Shown here: piece by piece, positions 1 through 10,600 of the stretch
Layout of the letters: the number at the start of each line of letters is the position of its first letter
Position numbering within the stretch: position 1 is the stretch's first letter
DNA from: Symbiodinium kawagutii
Taxonomy: Eukaryota > Sar > Dinophyceae > Suessiales > Symbiodiniaceae
Assembly: GCA_009767595.1 (NCBI GenBank)
Contig: VSDK01026114.1
Coordinates: 62,001-126,000, forward strand
Direction: 5' to 3'
Length of the DNA: 64,000 bases
Notes under the pieces: model-generated
The model's input: only the letters and a program-made list of their open reading frames with translations
Told to the model about the DNA's origin: nothing
The model's database searches: none
Made by a program: the position numbers and the translations under genes

Positions 1-450
1 ATACGTGGCCAGCCTGCCAAATTCTGCCAATAGATAGTGGTATACTGCAACACAAAACAACTGCAAGGACTCTTTTTAGCTTTTGTGTACCAACAGCTGA
101 CCGCAACGTCAAGAGATCAGAGATCTTTCTGAAGGGAACTCACTTCAGCTGTTCCTCTTTCAGATTTAACAACACTAAAATCAAACAACCAATAAACCCC
201 GAAATCAGTGGCAAAAATCTGCTGTGGAAAACTTGCTGAGGCAGCATACGCCCTTTGAAGGCCCTTCCATCGAGATACCACCTCACAATGGAGCACAAAA
301 GAAACGTCCCTGTTGAACAGCCATGGTTGTGGCGATGATGTGAAAATCCCTTCTCAGTGAGGATGATGGGAAAAAGAGAGCCTGCAATGGTGGCGGCGTT
401 TTTCTTCTTTTCTCTTCGTAAAGTTTGTAATCTTAGATCCTAAAGAAAAA

Positions 451-744
451 TCAGCCCATAGTCCCATAGTTAGGAAATCCTACGCCACTTGATTGAAATT
501 GGGAATGTGTTATTTGGTATCTGCACTCACGTGAAACCTCACGACTCCCAACATCTCCGTGCACCTCAAAGCTGACATGAAGCTCCATGCCGTCAGTGCC
601 TGTGGCTGGGTTATGTTGTGCGCAACGTAAACTGAAGCTCCGGATACAACCACAACTGTACAACTGCATCAAGTTGGAAACAAACAAGTTCTCACTGTGT
701 CCATATCTCAAGGACATCCCTTCACTCAGGTATCTTTCACGCAA
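451..744 (-). CDS. Possible 3'-terminal host exon, unknown protein
   Basis: The frame ends at a stop near 451. Its last 55 residues (from about CAQHNPATGTDGMELHVSF to VGFPNYGTMG) have protein-like composition; the upstream half is less convincing and may be intronic. The true 5' edge is probably a splice acceptor between 600 and 740. It may belong with the GC-rich exon candidate at 1088-1320 on the same strand. No family recognised. Confidence 0.3.
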   Translation of the reverse strand: MRERYLSEGMSLRYGHSENLFVSNLMQLYSCGCIRSFSLRCAQHNPATGTDGMELHVSFEVHGDVGSREVSRECRYQITHSQFQSSGVGFPNYGTMG

Positions 745-1087
745 TGGCTCTATCTGTATTGAACTCTGTATGCACGAAGAGTGTCAGTCCAAATGCCAAC
801 CGCAATACACACAACAAACACACCACACAAAAACATTCGGCCCCCTACTTTTTGCCACCCTTAAGGCAAGAACCATTCATTCATTGATGTATGTTGAAAT
901 CAATTTAAAAACACACACACACATGCACAAATAAAAGCACACGTTGTTGACGCATAATTAATACCTGGGTCAAAACCATACAGATCCAATATACATTACG
1001 AGACATACTTCGTATCACAATGTATCAAATTCATTCAAATTCATTTATGCGCTTAGATGCTAATTGATCTAATTCACCGCTTCAGTG

Positions 1088-1320
1088 TCAACAAAAACTC
1101 CAGCGCCCGCCTAGGTCTTCTCGCTCCTTGGAGGCCGTCTTCAGCCCCATGGAAACTAAGGCGCTTCCAAAGGCCTCGGCCACCTGCGTAGGCGTCAGCG
1201 ACGTCAGCGACGAGATCTGCCATGGCATGCCATGTCGGGCGCCTGGGAGCTTCGTGGTGCCGCTTTGGATGCGTCCATCTCCCCTTGCTCCTGGCACGGG
1301 CTGTCGCCTCCTGGGCCCGT
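1088..1320 (-). CDS. Possible GC-rich host exon
   Basis: A sharply GC-richer island sits in AT-rich surroundings. On the minus strand, one frame reads a plausible protein (SSLTSLTPTQVAEAFGSALV and onward to a stop). Another frame is also open, so the phase is uncertain. No family recognised. Flanks look intronic or intergenic. Confidence 0.3.
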
Positions 1321-1752
1321 GGAAATTTAACCAAGTTGAACAGAAATTCCTCCAAGTTAGACAGAGTGACAAAGTTGAACTATGTCATGACATATTTACA
1401 GCACAGCCTATAAGAAATTGCAGTTTGTAGTCTATTGCGGCTTAATACCCAAGTACGAATTGGACTCCAGTACATCATCGTACATCCCATGTTCCTGAAG
1501 CTCACACACGGCATATATCTGATGACACTGTTTTAAAGACAAAACCTGCATAAAAATGTAGTGCCAAACACGGTGCATGTCCCACACTATTTGAACAAAT
1601 GCAAAGGAATACAGTTGAAACCAAACACAGGAAGAAACTGCAACTGCATCGTGCCCGCACTAGGCGAGTACTGACAAACAAGAAATCAATTACCTCCCGA
1701 TCGTGGGCGACTTTTGCTACAGATATGTCTGCTCCTTCCTTACATGAGTTTC

Positions 1753-1757
1753 CCTTT
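1753..1757. repeat. Target-site duplication, left copy
   Basis: CCTTT directly abuts the left LTR and is repeated at 15668-15672 beyond the right LTR. Five base pairs is the usual copia integrase stagger. Confidence 0.8.
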
Positions 1758-1886
1758 TATTTTCCAGGTTTATACAGCCAACAACGGACAACAATCACAG
1801 AGGACCTTTTCTCACTTGAGCCAAATGTAAGGTAGGTACACTATGCCATATTATCCCTAGCTTTGAGGATAGATCTGGCAAAAACA
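1758..1886 (-). repeat. 3' LTR of the copia-type element
   Basis: This 129-bp LTR is identical to the copy at 15539-15667. The perfect match extends two bases further because the target duplication starts with CC and the polypurine complement is also C-rich. On the element strand it starts TGTTTTTGCC and ends GGAAAATA. It contains a segment resembling the dinoflagellate spliced leader at 1815-1827. It is very short for an LTR. Confidence 0.92.
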
Positions 1887-1897
1887 CCCCCCGTCCC
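1887..1897 (-). other. Polypurine tract
   Basis: On the element strand this reads GGGACGGGGGG immediately before the TG of the 3' LTR. That is the expected position for the plus-strand primer of reverse transcription. Several similar G-runs lie inside the element. Confidence 0.75.
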
Positions 1898-2467
1898 TGA
1901 AAGCCGCCCTCTTGGCAGCTCGAAGGGATTCAGGAGAAAACGTTCTACCTCGGAGTTTGGCAGGTTGCGATGCAATGTCAAGTGAATGCAGTGATGTCAA
2001 GAAGGATGCATGCTCTATGAATGCAATGCGAACAATTTTGAAGCGATGCACACGGCAGCAAAGTCAATCCTAGGCCACAGCTCCCGCTGGGCAAACATCA
2101 ACCAGGCAACCGGGACCATTACCAGTCCTTCTCATGCCCAATGTCTGCCAGCAAGGTCGCTTTGGACCAAGGGTGACGGCTGCAACAGAGCAATGCGATT
2201 GAATGACATCTGAAAGAAAAGGTCTGCAATTAAATTCATATTTGGACTCGAATGCAATTTGAGAATTCCAGGCACGGCCAACATAAGTTAGTGATACTAT
2301 GCTGAACAGTTGTGATGTCAATCAATGAAAAGGGAACAAAGTGCAGAGATAGCACAAAAGAATGCTGCAAAAGGATGCAACACGCTCACGGGGCATTACC
2401 TCCCGGTAAGCGATCAGCCAAAACGAAAAGAGCTCAGCGGTCCCACTGCCAGTACCATCCACGGCGC
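1898..2467 (-). other. 3' untranslated part of the element
   Basis: About 570 bases lie between the last clear coding sequence and the polypurine tract. No domain or conserved coding pattern was seen. It contains one copy of the octamer found throughout the element (2399-2406). Confidence 0.4.
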
Positions 2468-3780
2468 TCATTCCAGTACCAGGTGTACGGATGCCCACGA
2501 TGGTGATGACGAGGTCCCGTCCAGTCCCTCTGCGATGAATAGGCTGACCCTCCCGGGTAGCGTTGCTGCTGATATCCTCCACCTCGGCCACACTCCCTGC
2601 CGAACGCACCTGGGCGATTGGGGTCGAGAGTGGGGAAGGAAGCCCCGCCCCCCCGCCGCTGGCAACACCACATCACGGTAGTCCCCCTCGATGTCGCCAA
2701 AATTGTCAGATTGCTCTGACGCGGCTGGCCATTGCTGCTTCGCCCATTGGATCAACTCTTTCGCCAAGTGCGGTGCTGAATCGGCATCAGGAATGAATGT
2801 TGTGCCATTCCAGCCATGGATGACAGGCAATGGGAGCCCCTTCTCTTTGAGGAACTTGATGACATAGACGGCGAACTGCCCCACTGTCAAGAAGACTCCT
2901 CGATGATTCACGAAGCTCTCAGCCAATGCATCCACCGTGGCTGTGCGAGTCCTCCCCGCCTCCGGCACGAACACCAGCTTGGTTGCCATGTCCACCTTCT
3001 CTCCCTGGACTTGCTCACGAGTTCGGTCAATCTGTGGGGAGATGCATGTGGCGATACGCTCCAGAAAGTTCAACGCATCAGGAACAAGGTTCTGAGATGC
3101 ACAGTTGAATTGGAAGAAGGCGTCACGTTCACAACGGTCCGCAATCGACCTGAACCCGCTCTTCTTGACCTTTCTGACGTAGTTCTTCGCCAGATCTCGG
3201 AGGACGCCGAAACTCGTCCGACGACGGCCCGTAGTGCTGTCGATGTCCTTCTTGGTCTGCTTGGCCCTGCGGACAGTACCAAACACGACCTTGTCCAAAG
3301 AGAAGGGTACACCTCGAGCTCTGGCCATCGCCTCCCGGCGGGCAACCTCAGTGGCAACATGTGCGTCCGTCACAGGCTCCAATTGCGTCTTGCATTGAGG
3401 GCATTTGATGTACCCATCAACCATTCGCTTTCTGCACAGCCTGTTGGAACACACCATCGTTGGCATCTCGAGGATCTCCGCACAGGTGATGTCTGCCATC
3501 TGGAGACGGTCATAGTCCCTCCTGTTCCAAGACCTCCACTCGTGACGCTTTCGCCACCCCTGACGCTTCTTGGGTCCGAGCTCCTGATTGATGACGGTTG
3601 CACAGAACTCAAGAGAGTAACCGGTAACCTTCTTGACCTCTTTCTCGGACTCACCCTCCCGGGTAGCAGTGCTGACTTCAACTTGCAAAGCCGTTGGATC
3701 TCCCATCTTGTAGATGTTGCCGGGGCTCGCATAGTTCTTGAAGTCACCAAAGCACTCATGCATTTTGCACCTGGCATCAT
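2468..3780 (-). other. 3'-terminal coding segment with zinc-binding motif
   Basis: A coding-like stretch continues toward the 3' LTR. Near 3390-3455 it has a four-cysteine pattern (CSNRLC, then about 13 residues later KCPQC) typical of a zinc ribbon or RING-like finger. Basic, helix-rich sequence follows (RRAKQTKKDID, KNYVRKVKKSGFRSIADRCERDAF). No family was recognised. A C-terminal RNA- or protein-binding role is only a guess. Confidence 0.5.
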
Positions 3781-3789
3781 GCATGACGC

Positions 3790-4640
3790 TCCCGTGGGCC
3801 ATCTCCTTGGTCCGTGGTCTTGTCCTTCTCCGCCTGCTTGATGAGCCCGTTGTAGTGCTTCCTCTGAGCGGCATAAGCCCTGTTGGCCCAGAAGAACTCA
3901 CCAGCACGCATGTCATAAGCCGAGATAATGGCGGAGTTGGACACCCAGTCAGGCGACAAAATGGCTTCGTCAGTCCTGACCAACCTGGTGCCAAATTGGA
4001 CAAGGAGCTCTGCGTCGAATGCGATGGCGATTGGCCTCCCGGCCCGCGTGCCCTGCAGCTTTTGCATCTTGGCCTCCCACGGAGGCATGCTGTTAAAATA
4101 ATTGTGGGCACGTCCGGACTTGTGCGGGAAACCTCCCGGTACGAGGCCGTTGGAGATGATGCTCTCGAAGGCTGCTTGATCGCAAGTATGATAGATGATG
4201 CGAGGCAAACCTTCCCATCCTTTGGACTGAGCTGGGCACGGATTGAATCGAGGGAAGGCCTCCCGGCGTTCAATCAAGTGCAATGGGTATTGGTCGTCCA
4301 AAGTGTGCATGACCTTCACGAGGTTGTGGAATCCGCCCTTTTCGACCAACTGCTGGGCATGGCCCTGGATGCAGCGAATTCTGACTGGCGTCCAATCCAA
4401 CTTGCCCTGATCCCACATGCCTCTTGCTGCAAGGACTCCGTTGCTGGGATCCCTTGACCACCATCAGCACTTCCATTGGCTTCAGATGTGGGATGTCTCC
4501 CTGCAAAGCTCGGACGAGGGCCATGAAGTCCATGGAAAAGTCAGAAAACCTGATCTCGGGGCTAGACTTCCGTCTAACAATCCTCCAGCCACGCAAATAA
4601 CTTGTCATGGCACGACTGATTGCTTGGAAGCGCCCATACT
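3790..4640 (-). other. Tpt1/KptA-like RNA 2'-phosphotransferase segment
   Basis: Recognisable blocks, in family order, are an N-terminal helix motif (ISRAMTSYLRGW, near 4600), RIRCIQGHA (near 4370), a YHTC motif followed by ESIISNGLVPGG, and GRAHNYFN (near 4100). Tpt1 enzymes use NAD+ to remove the 2'-phosphate left at tRNA splice junctions through an ADP-ribosylated intermediate. The Gln-Gly-His, His-Thr and Arg-x-His blocks are the family's conserved NAD/RNA-binding elements. It lies in the 3' part of the element, where about one or two breaks are present. Activity is not assumed. Confidence 0.65.
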
Positions 4641-7600
4641 CCACGTTCTTCAAGGGAACTCCAACCATCTTTTCGGGGTCGATCCAGGCCTCGTCTTGAG
4701 CTTTGGTGAAAACTTCCGGATCAATGTCCCTGATCTTGCCGGTTGGTCTCACGTCCTTGACTTGCACAGTGGGCTGAGGCTGCGGCACCTTTGGCATCTT
4801 CTTGACCTGGGCCTTGGGTCTTGGTGGGACGTAAGGATCGGGGTCGGTTGATGCTCTTGCACCTGATGACTCAGGCAACCCTCCCGGTTCGCTAAGATCT
4901 GGCATCTGCTCGTCGTCACCATCATCGTCGTCCGGCTCCTGCAGGGAGGCGATGGTTTCAACATCTTCGAAGCCAGTCTCAGTGACCATGACCGGAGGAA
5001 CCAAGTCAATCACCAGACCTTCAGGGCGTTCATCAGCAGGAACTCGCTCCCACCCTTCGAAGTCGCCCTTCTCCTCGTCCTCCACAGTCTGCCACTTCTG
5101 GTCCGGGACCATGGAAAAGCCAGCATGGCTGACCGCCAAACGGTCATCGGAAGTGACGGCCTGACGTTTCAGGTCCTCGTCATCGGAGTCCACTTCATTG
5201 TAGTCCCCGGGTTCAAGGATCTGGTCAGCCTCGTCAATATCCTTAGTTGCCTCTGGCTCAACCTCCCGGTTGGCATTTTCGTAAGCATCGTCCTGAGCAG
5301 CAATCATCCATTCGAGAATCTCCTGATCGACGTACTCCATCGCCTGCTCCAGGTCGTGTTTGGCCGGTTCCTGCTGGGACATTTGGTAGTCGCAGAGGAG
5401 CCGCTCCACGGCCATGCCGAAAGCGCGAAGCGTGGGGTATTGGACAAACTCCCGTTCGTCAGAGGACCTGGGAATCTGCCTCAACTTGTCGTCCGCCGTG
5501 ATCAGCTTGAGATAGTTCAAATGAACATCAGTCACTGCCCGGAGAAAGGAGGATATGTGCAATCTGTTCTGGGAGAGGTCCTCCATGTGATACTTGTCGT
5601 ATCTGATGGTTTGGCCGCACATCATCGACGGATCAATGCTGTGAATCAGGTGGTCCTCCCGGAGCACAGTGAGGTGTTCGCTCATTGCGTCGTTGTAGGA
5701 GGGCTGAAGGCCATAGTAGTCCGCATCAGGATTCGACACAATCACGATGGAGGCGACATCAGGATTGCTCCTTGCCAGTTCCCCCAGTTCAGCAACACTG
5801 TTCTTGACTCTGGCATACTGGTTGGGACACCATTGGGCTGTGACCTCACGGTCCAAAGGCGACTGGTTCGCTGCCCTGGAATGGATCCAGGTACAGCCCT
5901 TGTAGCCACCTTCCCCCCACACATCGTTGCCGGACCATCCCACGACTACAAGCACCGGACGGTTGTCGAAGGAGTGCTGCTGGTTGTAGTCCTGGATCTT
6001 CTCGATTTCCTCAGGGATTGCCCGGACGATAGAGTCCAGGCCCTTGCCCCACAGCAACTTTGTGTGCACAGCACGGATATCGCCCCAGGGTTTCAAAAGA
6101 TCTCCACCATGGTATGCGGATAGCTTGCCCTGCTTTCGATCTTTGACCAAAGCCAAAGAAGAGTCCGAGATGTACAGCACATCGGCCACACCTCCCGGTG
6201 GGCAATCGCAGTTGATCAGGAAACCTTCTGGGGTGAGATGGAAGGCATCACCGAGATTGCCGTAGGAGCCCTTGCAGTTCCCGCCCCCCACAGTGGGTTC
6301 AATCAGGCGGTCAAGAGGCATCCTGAACCCGTGATGTTGTTCGAGAAGGACCTCAGGTTCATCCCAGGTGGCCGTGGCCACACTTGCTCTGAACTGTCGG
6401 ATGCGAGCTTCCCAATCGTTGATCCTCTGCTGCACGACCGGCCACTGGTTCGGAGGCATGCTCTTCAGGATCTCCTCGGCCTTCGTGATTGGAGCCGCCA
6501 TGCTGGTGAGGGTCGAGATTGGGGAAGCCCTGACAGCCACGCAAGTAGTCTTGAGAACAGAAGCTGAAGATTTGGCCAAGGCTTTGTGTATGGCATCAGT
6601 CATCTTATAGGTGTATTCTTCAGTGGCCTTTAATGACTTACCTCTGCCTTGTCCATGTTGTACTGTACAATGACATCGATATTTAGCAAGTGCAGTGCCT
6701 ATCTCAATCGAGTCTGTAGCCACAATCCATGGCTTCTTGAGTGGTTTCCCATCTTTGTCGACTATGCCCAATGCACATCCATCGAAATGGTATTGCACAA
6801 GGTCGTGAATCTCACAAAAACGAATCACTTTCTTCAGTTTCCAGTACCGACATCCTCTAGGCCATTCGATTGCAATGAACACAGGCACAACAAGCAAGTC
6901 CACAAACCCAACCATGGATTTCCACAATTGGTCAAACTCCTTGATGTGGGCTAGTACCTTCATTCTCGCTCTGGGGTGCTTCATATTGACATACGTCCAA
7001 GGCGTTCCCCCCGTGCAAGGTAGGCTTACCCAAACGAGTGGTGGAGTGCTTGATCTGTGTGCATTGACTTTGGAAGCCATTGTTTGTCGATTCTCTGGAC
7101 TGTTGAGATTGAACTCAAGAGTGAATTGTAAAACTTCACAATCAGCCGACCACTTTCGATTGGTATCACTCAACTTCGATTCTGGATGACAACAAACTTC
7201 CACGAGCAGTCTCTTAGGTTCAGACGAACTCGAGGCAGCGGGTCCCCCCGTGCAAGGTACACCAGGCTTGGCCTTCTTAGCCTCTTTGACCTGCGGATCC
7301 CCGTCACATATGGCAAGGAGTCTAGTTGCGTTCCGCCATTTTTCGGCGTTGACAAATGGCTTAGTCAGAATGTCTGCTGCCTGAAGCAAGCTTGGACCAT
7401 GAACTAAGTCATACCATCTACGCTTGAACTGCTCCTCCAACCAAGACAGGTTGACCCGTTGGGTTTTATCAGTGTGCCTAAACGCAGGGGATCTCCCGTT
7501 TTCCAATATCTTGATAGTTGCTTGATTGTCCTCAATGAACACTCCTTTGATTGATTTTGGAGAAAACATTGCAATCATCAACTCACCTTCGTTCTCTTTA

Positions 7601-10600
7601 CCTACGAAGTGGTAGTCGGTGATCGCCTCACGAATCTCAATAGCTTCAACTGAGTAGTCACTCTCATACGGACCATAGACTCTAAAGAAGGTTCTTCCAG
7701 TCCATCCCTTTATCCATGGGTAATCGCCCTTCACCTTCCAGTTGTCCTGATGGAAGTCGATAATCTCACCACATGCGAACACAGTTGTCCTTGCATATCC
7801 AAGTCGCTTGATTGGAATTGGAGATTTTGCCATATTCTCTGGGGTAAACAGGCTGTTCCGTGGTTTGGGGTGGACTCTGACCAGCAATCGTCTTGATCGA
7901 AGGAACTCCCAGAACTCACCATTGGATTCGATTTCAGTTGATATGTCAGATTCAGGCAAACCTCCCGGTATGCTACGCTGAGGGCCACGACGCATGTCAA
8001 TTCCCCCCGCGTTCTGCAGGTAGGCCCACAAACCGGAGGAAGGCAGTCCCACAGCGCGCATTGAGACGTTTGCACTGACGACTTCAGATTCGGTACTTGA
8101 CATTGCTACAGCAGTTTGCTTCTTACTGAAAGCTGTCAATGGATAATATGTATTGGGTCCAACAAGTACCAACAAGCAGCCACTGGTAGACCGATTATCA
8201 TACTCACCGGCATGATCGGCATCAGCGAACAACCATAGCCGGCAGTCACGGATGTCATCCCCAATGAATGCCCTTTGTTTGTGGTGCACGGTGCTATTTA
8301 CATAGCAAACAAGTCTGTGAAGAGCCTTATCACAATCAGCACTCCACTTGGTGACACGTGCAGCAAGGCCTTGAACTGCTCGAAGCAAATCGAAGCGGGC
8401 CATGCGGGCGGCGAAGAGAATCTTCATGAGTACACGTGCAGCAATGGGTGCAAGAACCCCCTTTGGTTCATGGTCGCCCTGAACTGGTCTAGCAATTCTC
8501 TCTTCATGGAAAGGGGTAGACACATGTTTCAAGGGCTTAGCATCCCTGCCAGCTAGTGTTACATATCTCTCAACGCAAGACTTGAGGAATGGTTCCATGT
8601 CATATGTGACAGTAGTGACTGGCTTTTGCATACATGGTTGATTGGAGGCAAGTTGGTCCATGTAGGAAAACCCTTCGGCACGAGCCTTTTTCTTGGCTCC
8701 CGATTTATCTCTTTTGATGGTTGCTAAAGCCATCTTGGGGTCATCACATTGAGTAGTGAAGAAATAGGTTGTTCCTACCCACATGAATGGAAGTGAAGCT
8801 CCCTGTCTGCGCTCCCCACCGGCCGATGTGAGGGTATCCCAAACATCACGGGCTTCACCTTCCGGTGAGCAGGGTTCACACTGAGTGAATCGCACACCTG
8901 AAAAGTTGCAGGATTGGATAATGTCATCGTCTGGCACATACATTCGCTTCCTGGGCTGAACATGGTGCCTGACGTACATGTTGGGGTTGTTAGGGTCAAG
9001 CTCCCAGTAGTCCTGAGTCCTGTGCTGGGCAGCGGCAGCTGGTGCGGCTGGATCAGCGATGGACTTGTCGAACACATGAGCGTAGGGGTGATCAGCAACC
9101 GAAAGTTTCACATTGAAGGAAATACGATGGTCGCAACCAAGATAACGGTTTGCAGGTGTTGCCACGTCCATGTCGATCTTGGATGAAATCAACTCCCAAC
9201 CGGCGTTCATGGATTCCTTGGGGCCTGACATTTTGAAATCGTCAACATAAACTACGAGTAGAAGTCGAAGCTTTGGATGGAAGAACACTGAAGGCCACCC
9301 TTCCGGGTCTGGCATAATGAATGCCACACTGAACAGCATACTTTCGCAATGATTTTCCCATAGACCCCCCGAATCGGGGTGACCGTAGAGAGCAATGCGC
9401 AATCGGCATACTGGTCTTTGGTATTTACCCTTCCAGGCTTGTGGCCAACGATCCTGTGGAAGCTCAACCCAGGTTTCAGTCCCCCGCATGATGGCTTGGG
9501 TATATGCTTGAACTCCATCATTCTGCTCGGTGACATAACCAGGCTGAGACCCATACGCATCCACCGCTTTCCCTGCCTCCATTGTAGCGGGTGAAGATCC
9601 CAGCTCTGGGAAGAGGGCGACGTCCGAGTTCTCGTCAGTCACATTGTTCCCTTGGAACACCGTCCTCCCTTTGAACTTCCTCAATGGGTCTCCGGGTGAA
9701 AGCTCGCTACCCTTTTCAACACAAATCTCAAAGACTTTGCCTACATGTACTTTGGTCCCAGCCTTCTTAGCTTTGTTGCTAACATCCTTCCATTCACTGA
9801 CGGTGTCATACAACCAAGCTGTCTTCTTAACAAGCTTTTCCCATTCAACGTCCAATGCCTTTTGTGCTTTCGGGTTCGAACGTATCTCCTTTTTCCCCAC
9901 AGGTCTAGCAACCAGGGTGTTGATCACGCGATCATTGGATTGGATACTAATCCGAGCACACTTGACACGGTGTTGCTGATGGTTCATCTTGCAAGTCGGC
10001 ATCGCAGGAACATCAGACTCATCTCCCGATGAGCAGTAGGCAGCCTCGATCTGGTTGATTAGGCTAGCTACTCCGGGTTTGGATTTTTCCAACTTCACTA
10101 AACTGGACTTAGCTCTGGCCTTTGCCTTCTTTTCCTCCTCTTCTCTAGCAAGTTTCTTCTGCTCCTTTGTGATGGCATCCCTTCTTTCTTTAGTAGACAT
10201 GGATCGCCACATGAACGGTGGAATCTCCAGAGGTTTACTTGATCCGGAATACCTTCGAGCTTTGAAACCGCTTGCATTGTAGAACTTTGGGTCAGTAGTG
10301 CTAATCACCTGTGTTTCCCCCGTCTGCGGATCAATCACTTCAACATATGACTTGTCCTTGGCTTTCGGGGATTCTTCGGTGACTCGCTGTCTCAGCTCAA
10401 TAGGTTGTTTCGAGAAAATGGTAACCATGCAGGAGCAGAGTTCTATTCTTTTGTTCAAGTCTTCAACCGGTGGATCAATCTTGAGGTTCTCCTCCATGAC
10501 ATGCCACGAGTCTTCAATCCTTGAACATGTTGTCCTGAAAGGGTAATCCTCTGCCTTGAAGCTCGATGATGGACCAATACATGTGTCCTCGATATTGCGA

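Noticed and set aside
1599-1835. Plus-strand frame crossing the left LTR boundary
   Set aside because: It runs from host flank into the LTR, so it cannot be an ancestral gene.
2816-3841. Plus-strand open frame of about 340 codons
   Set aside because: It lies opposite the 3' coding segments of the retroelement, has no recognisable motifs, and is best explained as an antisense shadow of GC-rich coding DNA.
5125-6123. Plus-strand open frame of about 330 codons
   Set aside because: It is antisense to the SGNH-like and acidic segments. The minus-strand reading has ordered family motifs; this one does not.
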